This document shows positions 8,584 to 17,567 of a stretch of 64,000 nt of DNA, one piece after another. The translations under genes were made by a program, and so were the position numbers. Position 1 is the first letter of the stretch; each line of letters begins with the position of its first letter. The DNA is from Oligoflexia bacterium (GTDB lineage Bacteria; Bdellovibrionota; Bdellovibrionia; Bdellovibrionales; Bdellovibrionaceae): positions 1-64,000 of the forward strand of contig BOLD01000011.1 in assembly GCA_016861345.1 (NCBI GenBank), in the 5' to 3' direction. A model generated the notes under the pieces. That model saw only the letters and a list, made by a program, of their open reading frames with translations, ran no database searches and had not been told where the DNA came from.

Positions 8584-10851
8584 TTAGGCTGCTTTTTGGT
8601 CTTTCTTATCAGGTGCAAACTTCAGAATAGCGTTTTGAAGATCATCTGCAGTGAAGGGTTTATCAATAATGCTGACGTCAGGACCCATTTGATGGATGCA
8701 GCCCATAATCGAGGGATCTGCGTAACCTGTGATAAAGATTACTTTTTGCTGCGGATTAATCTTTCGAGCTTTTTGAACAAGTTCAAGTCCATTCATTTTT
8801 GGCATCATAATATCGGTGACAATGAGATGAGGGGGAGAGTGAGTGTCAATTTTTTCAAGAGCTTCAACTCCATTATTGGCGGAAATGATTTCATAGCCCA
8901 TTTCTGCGACGTACTCAGCAATTACTGATTGAATTTCGTTATCGTCATCAACCACAAGGGCCTTTGGTTTTGTCGAGAATGGAATAACGTTATGGTTTTG
9001 ACTGTTAATAGCTTCTGGAATAACGATCGGTGACTGTGACAGAAGGGGGAGATAGATTCTGAATTCAGTGCCTTTGCCGGGTGAGGAAGTTAGGTCGACA
9101 ACCCCATTTAAGCTTCGAACAATTCCAAAAACTGTCGATAGACCCAAACCAGTGCCTTTGTCCTTTCCTTTTGTTGTGAAGAAGGGTTCAAAGATGCGGT
9201 CTTGAATTTCTTCTGATATTCCAGAACCATTATCTCGAATTTGAATAATAACATATTGGCCATTTTTTAGTGTGAGCCCTTTTACTTTGCGTGACTGAGT
9301 TACTGTTTCTGATGTTGTCTCGATCCAGATTTCACCCGTGCCATTCATGGCGTCTTTTGCGTTGACAGCTAAATTTAAGACGATTTGTTCCAGCTGACTT
9401 CGTTCGGCGAGAAAAATAAAATCTTTAGCGGCAAAGTTAAAGTGGAGTTTAATTCCAGAGCCTAAAAGAGGATCGAGCATTGTTCTGAGATCTTGAATTT
9501 CGTTATTCAGATTGAGTTCGACAGGTTTTCCGACTTGCTTGCGACTAAAGCTTGATAATTGTTTTAGATAAGCAGTAGCTCTTGCAACATTTCTGATGAT
9601 GGACTCACTGTTCTTATTAATTTTTTCAGATTCAGGAGAGCTTGCACTTTTCTTTAAAACTTGAGCAGAAGCTGAAATGATCGTGAGCATATTGTTGATA
9701 TCATGGGCTACTCCACCTGCAAGTTGACCAAGGGCTTCCATCTTTTGAGATTGCCAGAGTTGCTTTTCGAGATCGTGTCGGTCTGAATGATCTATGCCAG
9801 TTCCCCAATAAGACCAGCCCGAGATGGGATAGCTACCGGCAATGCAGGACCAGGAAATGATTTTTGTTGATCCATTTTTTGCTGTGATTTTGATATTGAA
9901 ATTTCGAAGATCGTTTTGGTTTTTCATGAGCTCAACAGAAACTTCTCGACGGTAAGATAGATCGGGAATGAGCTTATTGATCGCCCCATGTTGATAGCAA
10001 ATCTCTTCCGAAGTAAAGCCAGTGACCCGTTCACATTCCTTATTCCAGACGACAATTGTTTGATCAGAATCCATGGCGACGACCATGACGGGCATTTCTT
10101 GTACAATCATTCGCATGCGCTCTTGATTCCATAGAATTTCGCTTTGTGATTTTTGAAGTTGTTCATAGGGCCGATAAAGTCCGCGGACAAGAATGGCTCT
10201 GTAGATAAAGAAAAATGCGATATTCTTAAAAATATGACCTATTAAGTTGTATAAGTCGCTGTGAGTAGAATAGAGAGTAAAGCATGTTTCCGAGCTGACA
10301 ATAAAAACCGAGGCAATGATTAACTGGTTATAATTTTCATCACCCTTCATTTTTCTAGGGATAAGACCAGCGATAATGGCAATGTGGGCGAAGAGAACGA
10401 TATATTCCGCTGTCTTTTTAAAAGGTGTTAATCCATTTTCATCAAAGGTACGGGGAAATGTTTCAAGAGCAAAGGTTCCCCACAGAAAAATTCCAAGGAA
10501 AGCAAGAGACAAGGGGATGATTCCAAGCCTTGTCTTTGATATTGAAATTTTCATTTTGGGAGCGAAGGTGATAAAAAGAAGTCCAAAGCTTTCAAAATAC
10601 CGAGCAAAGAGCCAAAAAAAGATGCCCTTTTCAACGGAACTCGGGCTGAAAAAATCAGGCATACCCTTAACGGAGAGCATGTGAATCATGTCAAAAAGAG
10701 CAACACCCAGAAAGGATAATCCCAATACGGACGTGCCGAGTTCCTGTTCTTCCTCATACGAGTTCCAATAGATCAAAAAGATCGTAAAGGAGATCACAAT
10801 CGAGAAAGTCTCGAGCATTAAATGAATGCTTGGGTAGTAGGCACTGAGCAT
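8584..10851 (-). CDS. Membrane hybrid sensor histidine kinase (MASE3-like, PAS, kinase, receiver)
   Basis: A two-component sensor with its own receiver. About seven hydrophobic segments fill residues 1-225 and resemble a MASE3 sensory domain. A PAS domain follows (about 245-355). The HisKA domain has phospho-acceptor H383 in GGVAHDINNM, and the ATPase has an N box at 493-502, DNGSGI and GTGLGLS. A C-terminal receiver (about 630-750) has D635-D637, phospho-acceptor D680 and K731. The signal sensed and the output are unknown; no response regulator gene adjoins it. The ATG has a sigma-28-like -10 six bases upstream, so the mRNA may be leaderless. Confidence 0.9.
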   Translation of the reverse strand: MLSAYYPSIHLMLETFSIVISFTIFLIYWNSYEEEQELGTSVLGLSFLGVALFDMIHMLSVKGMPDFFSPSSVEKGIFFWLFARYFESFGLLFITFAPKMKISISKTRLGIIPLSLAFLGIFLWGTFALETFPRTFDENGLTPFKKTAEYIVLFAHIAIIAGLIPRKMKGDENYNQLIIASVFIVSSETCFTLYSTHSDLYNLIGHIFKNIAFFFIYRAILVRGLYRPYEQLQKSQSEILWNQERMRMIVQEMPVMVVAMDSDQTIVVWNKECERVTGFTSEEICYQHGAINKLIPDLSYRREVSVELMKNQNDLRNFNIKITAKNGSTKIISWSCIAGSYPISGWSYWGTGIDHSDRHDLEKQLWQSQKMEALGQLAGGVAHDINNMLTIISASAQVLKKSASSPESEKINKNSESIIRNVARATAYLKQLSSFSRKQVGKPVELNLNNEIQDLRTMLDPLLGSGIKLHFNFAAKDFIFLAERSQLEQIVLNLAVNAKDAMNGTGEIWIETTSETVTQSRKVKGLTLKNGQYVIIQIRDNGSGISEEIQDRIFEPFFTTKGKDKGTGLGLSTVFGIVRSLNGVVDLTSSPGKGTEFRIYLPLLSQSPIVIPEAINSQNHNVIPFSTKPKALVVDDDNEIQSVIAEYVAEMGYEIISANNGVEALEKIDTHSPPHLIVTDIMMPKMNGLELVQKARKINPQQKVIFITGYADPSIMGCIHQMGPDVSIIDKPFTADDLQNAILKFAPDKKDQKAA

Positions 10852-10857
10852 GCCTTC

Positions 10858-10884
10858 TTATCGGACGGAGGTCAGTAAAATCGA
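10858..10884 (-). promoter_or_regulatory. Candidate sigma-28-like promoter of the hybrid kinase
   Basis: Read on the minus strand: TCGATTTT, 11 bases, TCCGATAA, then six bases and the ATG. Against the FliA consensus TAAAGTTT-N11-GCCGATAA the -10 matches 7 of 8 and the -35 only 5 of 8. The spacing puts transcription start at or next to the A of the ATG. The weak -35 keeps confidence modest. Confidence 0.35.
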
Positions 10885-11114
10885 TGGACCTTGGTCATAT
10901 ATAGAAGAATATTTTTAAAGAATTTTTAACCCTCATGGGCAGGTGTCAACAAAGTAGGCATCTGCTTACAAAAGCTGATCAAAAATAGTCTCTGACTTCA
11001 GACTGTCTCAGGATGAGATGCAGAGTGGGGCATATGCGAGATTAGAGCAATAGAGACTTGGTATGACCCTTGCCTTATATCAATATTGAAAGCTTTTAAC
11101 TTTGGAGGCTAAAA

Positions 11115-11741
11115 ATGAGTACCTCAAAATTATCATTAATAATGGTTTTAGTAGTCGCAGCCCTTTCAGGTGTGGGTTGTGGAAACAAAAAAGACGATGC
11201 TCAACCTATTCGTCAGACAGGTCGTGTAGCAGGACAAAATGGATATACTGGCACATTAAATCCAGGTGAGTATTATGTTGCGGCAACCGGACAGATCACA
11301 GGTGGATCAGATGTGAACCAACAGGTGCAAGCCTTCCTAGCTCCTATCATTGATGTGAATCAGTTAGGCACGGTAGATCCTTACTCGGGAATGACGTTCA
11401 CAGGGATGATTCGATTTGATCAGGCGGGAAATCTTATTCCAGGCAATTCGGGAATCTCAATTAAGATTAAAGATTCTGTTGAAATGCAGAGTCCTCAGTA
11501 TGCTATTCAGCCTATTGGGATACCAGGGCAGAGCGGTCGCTTTGATCGAAATTCAGGACAGACAACAGTGACTTTTGGTGATGCTTATGGTCAAGTCACT
11601 CTTGAGGGCTATATGTCAGGTGGAGGGGCTCAAGCTTCTCAATTTCAAGGAACAATTCGATTCTCGAATCGAAATGGTGGTCAGGGTACTTTAGGACAGT
11701 TCCGCATCAATACTTGTGGATTCTTTGTCTGTGGCCAATAA
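11115..11741 (+). CDS. Lipoprotein of unknown function
   Basis: The N terminus is a lipoprotein signal with lipobox LSGVGC and lipidated C22, followed by a charged stretch KKDD. The remaining ~180 residues are rich in Gly, Gln and Thr, with short beta-strand-like segments and a late CGFFVCGQ end carrying two further cysteines. I recognise no domain. A clear GGAGG lies 6 bases before the ATG. It is 10 bases upstream of the RelA/SpoT-like gene, so a shared transcript is likely. Its role in the cell envelope is not predictable from sequence. Confidence 0.8.
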   Translation: MSTSKLSLIMVLVVAALSGVGCGNKKDDAQPIRQTGRVAGQNGYTGTLNPGEYYVAATGQITGGSDVNQQVQAFLAPIIDVNQLGTVDPYSGMTFTGMIRFDQAGNLIPGNSGISIKIKDSVEMQSPQYAIQPIGIPGQSGRFDRNSGQTTVTFGDAYGQVTLEGYMSGGGAQASQFQGTIRFSNRNGGQGTLGQFRINTCGFFVCGQ

Positions 11742-11751
11742 TTAAAGGTGG

Positions 11752-12867
11752 ATGCCACAAAGATTTCAATTTTTAGCTCCAGTTTTACAATCGGTGGTCG
11801 GTGGAAAGTCGGCCATCGATTTGCCGCGTTTGAATATCAAAAGCGAAGAAGAAGCAGAAGCCTTTCTCAATGGTTACGGATTCAATCTTAAAGATGAAAT
11901 TCAAGTAAAAAAAATCTGGTATTATCATCGTCGCGCCTTAGTTTTAATGGAAGAAAAATTAGGAATTAGGCTCAGTGAAATTCCGGAAGAGGTTCGGGAT
12001 CCTAAGTCTTTAGTCGACATTCGAAAGTTATTGTTGTGGGCAAGTTCGGATCATCCTGGGGAAAAGCATCTTCAGAGGTGGTCCTGTACTTTGTTGAGAG
12101 TGATGCATGTTTTTATGCATGCGGAAAGTGATCTGTTTGCGAGCTTCTCAGAAGAAATTCAAAAACAGATTTTAACTCCCATTCAGGATTGCGTTTATCA
12201 TGATGGTTCGACAGGTTTAACTTTTTTAAAGAGACCAGAAAAGGTTGGTCAAAATGGTGGAGAACAGATTGGTCTTCAAGGTTTTGAAGTTAAACCATTT
12301 AAAACTTCATCGAGCACGGTGATTAAGCTTTTGGCAAAGCCTGATGCTCTAGCGATGAGTGTCTATGATAAGTTGGGTGTGAGATTTGTCACAAAAACAA
12401 TGTTCGATGTTTTTTGTGTGATTCGATTCTTAGTGAGCGAGAATCTCATCAGCTTTCCTCATATTATGCCAGATCAATCTTCGAATAATCTTTATCCAGC
12501 AGATCTTTTTATTGAAGTGGCTAATGAGCTTGCGGGACGAGCAACAGGATTAAGTGAAGACCAGATCGATAAGTATTTCTTGAAAAGACTTGAAGAGAGA
12601 AAAGATGAATTTGGTATATTGAGAAAACAAAATGCTTTTTCTGGTCACGATTATCGTTTTATCAAATTTATATGTCGTAAATTAATTCGGATTCATCCTA
12701 TTGGACAGAAAGAGTCTTTTGGTTTTTTCTTTCCGTTTGAGGTTCAGATTATGGATGAAAAATCCCATCGAAGTATATTATCTGGTCCTTCTGAGCATGA
12801 GGCCTATAAAGAGCGACAAAAGATGGCCGCCCGAAAACGCATAATGCCTGATCTTGAAAGTCAATGA
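11752..12867 (+). CDS. Conserved hypothetical with RelA/SpoT-like nucleotidyltransferase signature
   Basis: A 371-residue cytoplasmic protein with no signal peptide. From memory it resembles the deltaproteobacterial TIGR04552-type conserved proteins; I could not check this. Seen directly: residues 193-245 run KLLAKPDALAMSVYDKLGVRF then a hydrophobic helix, and residues 297-340 run SGHDYRFIKF to FEVQIMDEKSH. Their order and the EVQI strand resemble the synthetase core of RelA/SpoT proteins (D..G.R, then an H/Y helix, then E.QI). There is no HD hydrolase, TGS or ACT domain. It overlaps plsC by the ATGA arrangement, so it may act with lipid metabolism. Alarmone synthesis is a hypothesis only. 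Confidence 0.7.
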   Translation: MPQRFQFLAPVLQSVVGGKSAIDLPRLNIKSEEEAEAFLNGYGFNLKDEIQVKKIWYYHRRALVLMEEKLGIRLSEIPEEVRDPKSLVDIRKLLLWASSDHPGEKHLQRWSCTLLRVMHVFMHAESDLFASFSEEIQKQILTPIQDCVYHDGSTGLTFLKRPEKVGQNGGEQIGLQGFEVKPFKTSSSTVIKLLAKPDALAMSVYDKLGVRFVTKTMFDVFCVIRFLVSENLISFPHIMPDQSSNNLYPADLFIEVANELAGRATGLSEDQIDKYFLKRLEERKDEFGILRKQNAFSGHDYRFIKFICRKLIRIHPIGQKESFGFFFPFEVQIMDEKSHRSILSGPSEHEAYKERQKMAARKRIMPDLESQ

Positions 12868-13589
12868 TGAAGCTATTGATTTGGACGCGTTCATTTATCG
12901 TTATTTTATTTTTCTTCCCGTTGTTGACACTGACTCTCAGTGTTCTTTCTATTCCCTATACAATACTGACTGGTGATCGCCGTTTGATAGAGTGGTGCGC
13001 TTGGGTTTGGGGTAAATGGACTTTGAAGCTATTTTCGATCGAACTGGAAGTGCAGGGATTAAATCATATTCCTCAAAAGTCTTGCCTCTTTCTTTTTAAT
13101 CACGGAAGTTTTGTTGATATTTTTGCATTAGCATCGATTGTGCCAAAATTAAAATTTGGAGCGAAGATTGAGCTGTATAAAATTCCAGTTTTTGGGACGG
13201 CGATGAGAGCTGCAGGGATGCTCCCGATTGCTCGAAGTAATCGAGAAGAAGTGATCCGAATTTACCAACAGGCAAAATTAAGAACTGATCAGGGCGAGCA
13301 ATTTGCTCTTGCTCCAGAGGGAAGTCGTCATTCTGGACATGGGATTGGGCAATTTAAATCAGGTCCTTTTATATTTGCTATTCAGTGTGGGATACCCATT
13401 GTGCCTGTAGTGATTCGTGGAGCAAAAGAGGTTTGGCCAAAAGGTGCTTTTGTTCCTTGTACTCAATCTTGGTCAGCCAGATTAAAGGTTGATTTTTTGG
13501 TTCCGATTTCAACAATAGAATATGACCTTGAGTCTCGAAGAGAATTATCAGATAAGGTTAGAGAACTCATGATTCAAAATTACTCGTAG
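12864..13589 (+). CDS. plsC: 1-acyl-sn-glycerol-3-phosphate acyltransferase (PlsC-like)
   Basis: Acylates lysophosphatidic acid to phosphatidic acid at the inner membrane. It has the H-x4-D catalytic motif in NHGSFVD, the PEGSR motif in APEGSRHSG and the VPVVIRG segment, with a hydrophobic N-terminal helix at about residues 8-32. At 241 residues it has normal length. The start overlaps the stop of the upstream gene (ATGA), implying translational coupling. Its last 10 bases overlap the 3' end of the convergent exported-protein gene. A broader lyso-lipid acyltransferase specificity cannot be excluded. Confidence 0.9.
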   Translation: MMKLLIWTRSFIVILFFFPLLTLTLSVLSIPYTILTGDRRLIEWCAWVWGKWTLKLFSIELEVQGLNHIPQKSCLFLFNHGSFVDIFALASIVPKLKFGAKIELYKIPVFGTAMRAAGMLPIARSNREEVIRIYQQAKLRTDQGEQFALAPEGSRHSGHGIGQFKSGPFIFAIQCGIPIVPVVIRGAKEVWPKGAFVPCTQSWSARLKVDFLVPISTIEYDLESRRELSDKVRELMIQNYS

Positions 13590-14944
13590 GGGAGCAGTTG
13601 CCAGCTGGTAATGGTAGGAGATTCAGGATTTCCTAAAAGACTGATTTTTTCAGCTCCAATATCGACGGTAACTTTTAGCTTTTCTGGTCCCTTGTATTCA
13701 AGACTCTGAATTTTTATCACTCGCGGTGTTTTTTGTGTTTCTGATTCAATGAGTTTTGTGAGATTTTCCCATTTTACATAAGGTTCAAAGGATTTTCCAA
13801 AGTTCTTTGACCATAATGAACCGACTATAATCTCTCCATTATGACCAATGGCCACAGGGTGATTTTCTTTTTGAAACTGGGGTAGGTGTGTCCACTTGTT
13901 TCCATCAATAGTGTAATAGATTCCCTGGCTTGAGATGATTCCGATGTGGGGGTTGGTCGGGTGAAAGGCGACGGCTTGAATTTCTCTTTTTAAAATCTCT
14001 TCCGTTGTTATGTTTGCAGATTGAGATGGTTGTTTTTCCATCAGGTTAATATTTTTAAGCTGAGGCTTCCAGTAGACTTCACCGTGACCGGTTAATTGAC
14101 TGACAATCCAGGTATCAGCCTCGATACGCTTTATTTTAAGATGGGTTTTTAGTTGAATGTTATACTTGGGGTTTGCGCGCAGAGCAATTCCAAGATTAGG
14201 CTGAGTGAGCCAACCCGCCACTTTACCGATGGGAAGTCTCTTGTTTTTTTCAATGACCAGTTCATCCATTTCCCGATGAAGGACGGGATGCCACTTTTGA
14301 TCTTTTGTCATCACAAAAGAGGCGAAATCTGCTTTCATAACAAGGTTGTTCAAATCAACGAATCCAACCAGATCGATATTGGACTTCATTTTCACTTTAG
14401 CCCAAGTTGAGTCAAGTTCTAACACTTCGAGTTTTGTTAAAGGTGGAAGAGTGATTTTGGAATTAGATTTCCATTCTGGCTTTTCGTGAAGTTGAGAGGA
14501 AATTAAATTGAAAGCACATCCAAAATCTGACGTCGATGGGGTAAGTTGAGAAAGGGGGAGCCATTCTTTTTTTTGATCTGTCGTTCGTTCTCCGTAAATC
14601 CAAAATCCTCGGGCTTCAATCACTTTGTAGGTGTTTTTCGTTTCTAGATGTTGGACCTCTTGACTGAGATCAAGATCTCGTAGAAAGGTGTCTCCGGTGA
14701 GCCAAAACGACTTATTTTCGTGGTCGATGAGATAGGAAAATTGAAATTCATTTCGAACTCGGGCTTTACTGAGTTCTTTTTCATTTTTTTGTCCCGAGGC
14801 AAAAGTCGAAGTTGGACTTTTGTAGAAGGGGATTGCTCTTTCGGGAGATATGAATGATGAAGATGGGTTCAGTGTTGCCAAAACAGATAAGGGACCTAGA
14901 ATCATTGCCGCCGGAACAAGGAGCGTCTTAGTCGATAAATTCAT
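13580..14944 (-). CDS. Exported protein with SH3-like and BNR/Asp-box-like segments
   Basis: A hydrophobic N terminus (LLVPAAMILGPLSVLATL) indicates a signal peptide, so it probably acts in the periplasm or outside. The middle contains segments such as TWAKVKMKSNIDLVGFVDL that look like bacterial SH3-type repeats. Residues ~335-395 (IISSQGIYYTIDGNKWTHL, then GEIIVGSLWSKNFGKSF) resemble two BNR/Asp-box blades of a beta-propeller. I do not recognise the family. The 3' end overlaps plsC by 10 bases. A weak promoter TTGGTT-N17-CAGAAT ends six bases before the ATG and there is no ribosome binding site. Confidence 0.75.
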   Translation of the reverse strand: MNLSTKTLLVPAAMILGPLSVLATLNPSSSFISPERAIPFYKSPTSTFASGQKNEKELSKARVRNEFQFSYLIDHENKSFWLTGDTFLRDLDLSQEVQHLETKNTYKVIEARGFWIYGERTTDQKKEWLPLSQLTPSTSDFGCAFNLISSQLHEKPEWKSNSKITLPPLTKLEVLELDSTWAKVKMKSNIDLVGFVDLNNLVMKADFASFVMTKDQKWHPVLHREMDELVIEKNKRLPIGKVAGWLTQPNLGIALRANPKYNIQLKTHLKIKRIEADTWIVSQLTGHGEVYWKPQLKNINLMEKQPSQSANITTEEILKREIQAVAFHPTNPHIGIISSQGIYYTIDGNKWTHLPQFQKENHPVAIGHNGEIIVGSLWSKNFGKSFEPYVKWENLTKLIESETQKTPRVIKIQSLEYKGPEKLKVTVDIGAEKISLLGNPESPTITSWQLLPYE

Positions 14945-14950
14945 ATTATC

Positions 14951-14979
14951 ATTCTGACGTTGTCTGACTAAAAAACCAA
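14951..14979 (-). promoter_or_regulatory. Weak sigma-70-like promoter, possibly leaderless
   Basis: Minus strand: TTGGTT, 17 bases, CAGAAT, then six bases to the ATG at 14944. Both hexamers are weak (3 of 6 and 4 of 6), but the geometry matches several other starts in this window. Confidence 0.3.
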
Positions 14980-15047
14980 GATAAAAATGAGTCCTAATTG
15001 AATGGAAATGATAGATATTTTTATCTAAGTCAGTTAGGATATTATTG

Positions 15048-16079
15048 ATGCGAATTTCAAATTATCTTTTTCTGCTTCTTTTATTCTCGACTCAGGTCTG
15101 GGGAGCCTCGGAAAATCTAGGTCAATTTCGATTCTCTGAGTTTTCAATTGCCCCCGAATTAAAAATTCAGGAGCCAGGTATTGGTGGTTTTCAGATTCAG
15201 AAAACTTATCTTGGTTTTGAATGGATGAGAGATGAGTCTTTGCGTGGTCAGATTTGGTTAGGGTCTTCTGATCTGCTTCAATCTGCAGTCTGGTTTACTC
15301 CGGTAACTCGACCAGATTTAGGAATATCAGAGGCTTATCTTGAGGGTAAAAGCTCTTATGGCGAAATGCGGGCGGGACTCTTAAATGTTCTTCAGGGATA
15401 TGAAGGTGTTAGTCCTGAATGGGCATTGGTGCTTCCAGCATCCCAGGCTGCCCGACAGGGTTGGTTAATGAAGAGAGATTATGGGCTACAGTTTCGATGG
15501 ACCACAAAACCATTTTTTACGGCAATGACTGTTCACAATGGAGAAACTGGGGCAAATTCTGATGGTAAATTCTGGTATTCGGGAGCTTGGCAATACAAAA
15601 ATTCCAACAATGCTGGAGTTCTCCTAACAGCCTCGGTGGGTAATACAAAGCCTGAGTCCACATCAGGGTCATTGGCTCAAAGCCAACACCAATTTAATTT
15701 TGATCCCACTGGAACCGCAAAAATTCGATATGCAACGCTTACTTTTTTTAAAGATGATGAGAGGTCATTGTTTTTGATTGAAGGTGGCCGTGGGGATATT
15801 ATTCAAAATGATATCAAGCGTCCCTACGCTTGGGGACGGGCAGATTTCAGTTTTAATTTAGGTGGTGATCTGAATATGCTTCTTCGATATGAGCAAACTC
15901 AGTCCAACTTAAAAGAAACCCCCACGATTAAAAAGTCTTCGTCGGGGGGCTTCTCGATTTGGTCAAAGGATCGTCTGCAATCTGTCACTCTGTATGGGAT
16001 CCATCACGAAGAGGACCCCAAGGTTATGAATGACGAGTATTTTCTGATCTTCCGTTTGAACTCACGCTATTTGCACTAG
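15048..16079 (+). CDS. Outer-membrane porin-like beta-barrel protein
   Basis: A signal peptide (LFLLLLFSTQVWGAS) is followed by a sequence of alternating hydrophobic and polar residues rich in aromatic residues and Gly, in repeated strand-turn units. The C terminus ends in aromatic/hydrophobic residues (FRLNSRYLH). This is the pattern of an outer-membrane beta-barrel, perhaps 12-16 strands. No exact family is recognised. I start at the ATG at 15048, with AGGA 8 bases upstream, not at the TTG three bases earlier. It ends two bases from the convergent His-rich lipoprotein gene. Confidence 0.72.
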   Translation: MRISNYLFLLLLFSTQVWGASENLGQFRFSEFSIAPELKIQEPGIGGFQIQKTYLGFEWMRDESLRGQIWLGSSDLLQSAVWFTPVTRPDLGISEAYLEGKSSYGEMRAGLLNVLQGYEGVSPEWALVLPASQAARQGWLMKRDYGLQFRWTTKPFFTAMTVHNGETGANSDGKFWYSGAWQYKNSNNAGVLLTASVGNTKPESTSGSLAQSQHQFNFDPTGTAKIRYATLTFFKDDERSLFLIEGGRGDIIQNDIKRPYAWGRADFSFNLGGDLNMLLRYEQTQSNLKETPTIKKSSSGGFSIWSKDRLQSVTLYGIHHEEDPKVMNDEYFLIFRLNSRYLH

Positions 16080-16081
16080 CA

Positions 16082-16897
16082 TTATTGCAACCAAGACACT
16101 CCAGTTGTGTCGTTATAGCCATCGCAGTCCTGATCAACGCTATAGAAGGGTTGACACCAGATGGGAACCTGAGTTGGATCTGTTATGGCTCCGTTATCTG
16201 TAATGGTTGTTGTTGAGACATCTGTTGTGGGCGGAGTTGTCGTATCTGTCACAGATCCTGGATCATTTGGAGTTGGGTTCGTGGTGTCAGTGATGACTGG
16301 ATCAACAGGGGTAACACCTGTATCTACAACTGTATCAGTATCGCCATCATCATCACCATCGCCGGTATCTATTGATCCAGCGTCATCCTCAGCTCGGCAG
16401 GGACCAATGTAGTCTCGCTCATCATGAGCGTCATTTTTATGATGGGCGTGGTGCCTATTGTGTTGTCGATGACCTCTATCATCATCTCTCCCATCATTTT
16501 CCATTTCATGATGTCCATCATCATTGTCGGATCGGCTGTTGCAAGCCTCTCTGTCATCTTCTCCAGCTGAATGGTGGTTGTGATTGAGGTGTCCTCGAGT
16601 TGCACTTAAGGGAAGGATCAGGGTGCGACCTTTTGTGGGATTCCCGGCAGGTCGGTGACAAATCGGAATGCAAAGATGACGTCCATGACATTGAGTCACT
16701 AAAGCTGCAATATGCTCATAAGTGGCATCTTCAAGACTGACTGACTTATCTAAAGTTTCATCTAAAGAGGCAGTTTCAATTTGTGATGCAAGATTGGTGT
16801 TGGCCTGATCTTCTTGATTGCAACCCACGAGACTTGTCATGAGAGTGAGGGCGAAAATCACTGCGGTGATTTTTTGTGTGCCCATGGTGGTTTTCAT
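16082..16897 (-). CDS. His/Asp-rich lipoprotein with metal-binding character
   Basis: The lipobox TSLVGC gives a lipidated cysteine at residue 26. Residues ~72-118 contain CIPICHRPAGNP and RGHLNHNHHSAGE, resembling a small exported motif family of the form CH.PPGNP then HL.HGD. A highly charged segment then alternates His, Asp, Glu and Arg (about 120-165). A Thr/Pro/Asp-rich linker follows, and a C-terminal DQDCDGYND resembles a single calcium-binding D.DCDG.ND loop. Metal binding is inferred from composition. GGAGGTG lies 5 bases before the ATG. Another reading is an envelope spacer or adhesin. Confidence 0.75.
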   Translation of the reverse strand: MKTTMGTQKITAVIFALTLMTSLVGCNQEDQANTNLASQIETASLDETLDKSVSLEDATYEHIAALVTQCHGRHLCIPICHRPAGNPTKGRTLILPLSATRGHLNHNHHSAGEDDREACNSRSDNDDGHHEMENDGRDDDRGHRQHNRHHAHHKNDAHDERDYIGPCRAEDDAGSIDTGDGDDDGDTDTVVDTGVTPVDPVITDTTNPTPNDPGSVTDTTTPPTTDVSTTTITDNGAITDPTQVPIWCQPFYSVDQDCDGYNDTTGVSWLQ

Positions 16898-17102
16898 ATT
16901 ACACCTCCGTCAATATGATTAGGTTCATCCTAGCACCAGCATTTGAGTAACCATAATTTTTTCCAGAAAATTCTCGAAGCTGGATCTGAAATTTGAAATC
17001 ACCAGAAAAGTGAAAAAGTTTTCTCCACATAGTAGCGAAGAATTTGAAAGTTATCGATGAACACTTTGACAGTGATGAAAGTCGAGAGTTGAGGGATATT
17101 GG

Positions 17103-17132
17103 TTGTCTCGGAATGAGAATTTGAGAGATAAT
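17103..17132 (+). promoter_or_regulatory. Sigma-70-like promoter, probably leaderless
   Basis: TTGTCT, 18 bases, GATAAT, then six bases and the ATG at 17139. The -10 matches 5 of 6. Transcription would begin at the start codon. The only purine-rich sequence upstream (GAGAGAT) overlaps the -10 itself, so it cannot be in the mRNA. Confidence 0.5.
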
Positions 17133-17138
17133 ATACAC

Positions 17139-17567
17139 ATGAAAAAGAATTATATATACCTAATCTCCTTAGTAATATTCTCAGGTTGTGCGGCTATTCA
17201 AAGTCAAAACTGCACTGAAAATGCAGGTTACGAAAAGGGAATGAATGACGCCAAGATGGGCCGGCTTATGGCTATGGGGCAGTTTGCGATGATTTGCAGT
17301 GGGGGCGATGCGGAGCAAGCCCAAAAGGGTTACCGTGCAGGCTACGAGGCCGGTAAAAACAGTCAAGGTGCTCCGCAAGTGAATCTGACACTTGAAAACG
17401 GAAAGTTGGGTTTGGTTGGAGCTTATAGCTGTCAGGTCATTTATAATAATCAATCATTCACGGATCGAGCCAGCTCCGAAGCTCTGGCTCGCAATAACGT
17501 TCTTAGAAAGTGTCGCGAGAAAATCCCATCCTGTTCAGAGAACGCGATTACTTGCTCGAAGAACTAA
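17139..17567 (+). CDS. Small lipoprotein of unknown function
   Basis: A 142-residue protein starting MKKNYIYLISLVIFSGC, with lipobox IFSGC. Two similar short units, GYEKGMNDAKMGR and GYRAGYEAGK, resemble the Gly/Tyr repeats of DUF2799-like lipoproteins; this is a weak resemblance. The C-terminal third has four cysteines, probably disulfide-bonded in the periplasm. I reject an upstream in-frame TTG at 17103, because it would destroy the signal peptide and lies inside the promoter. The last 20 bases overlap the convergent gene. Confidence 0.75.
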   Translation: MKKNYIYLISLVIFSGCAAIQSQNCTENAGYEKGMNDAKMGRLMAMGQFAMICSGGDAEQAQKGYRAGYEAGKNSQGAPQVNLTLENGKLGLVGAYSCQVIYNNQSFTDRASSEALARNNVLRKCREKIPSCSENAITCSKN

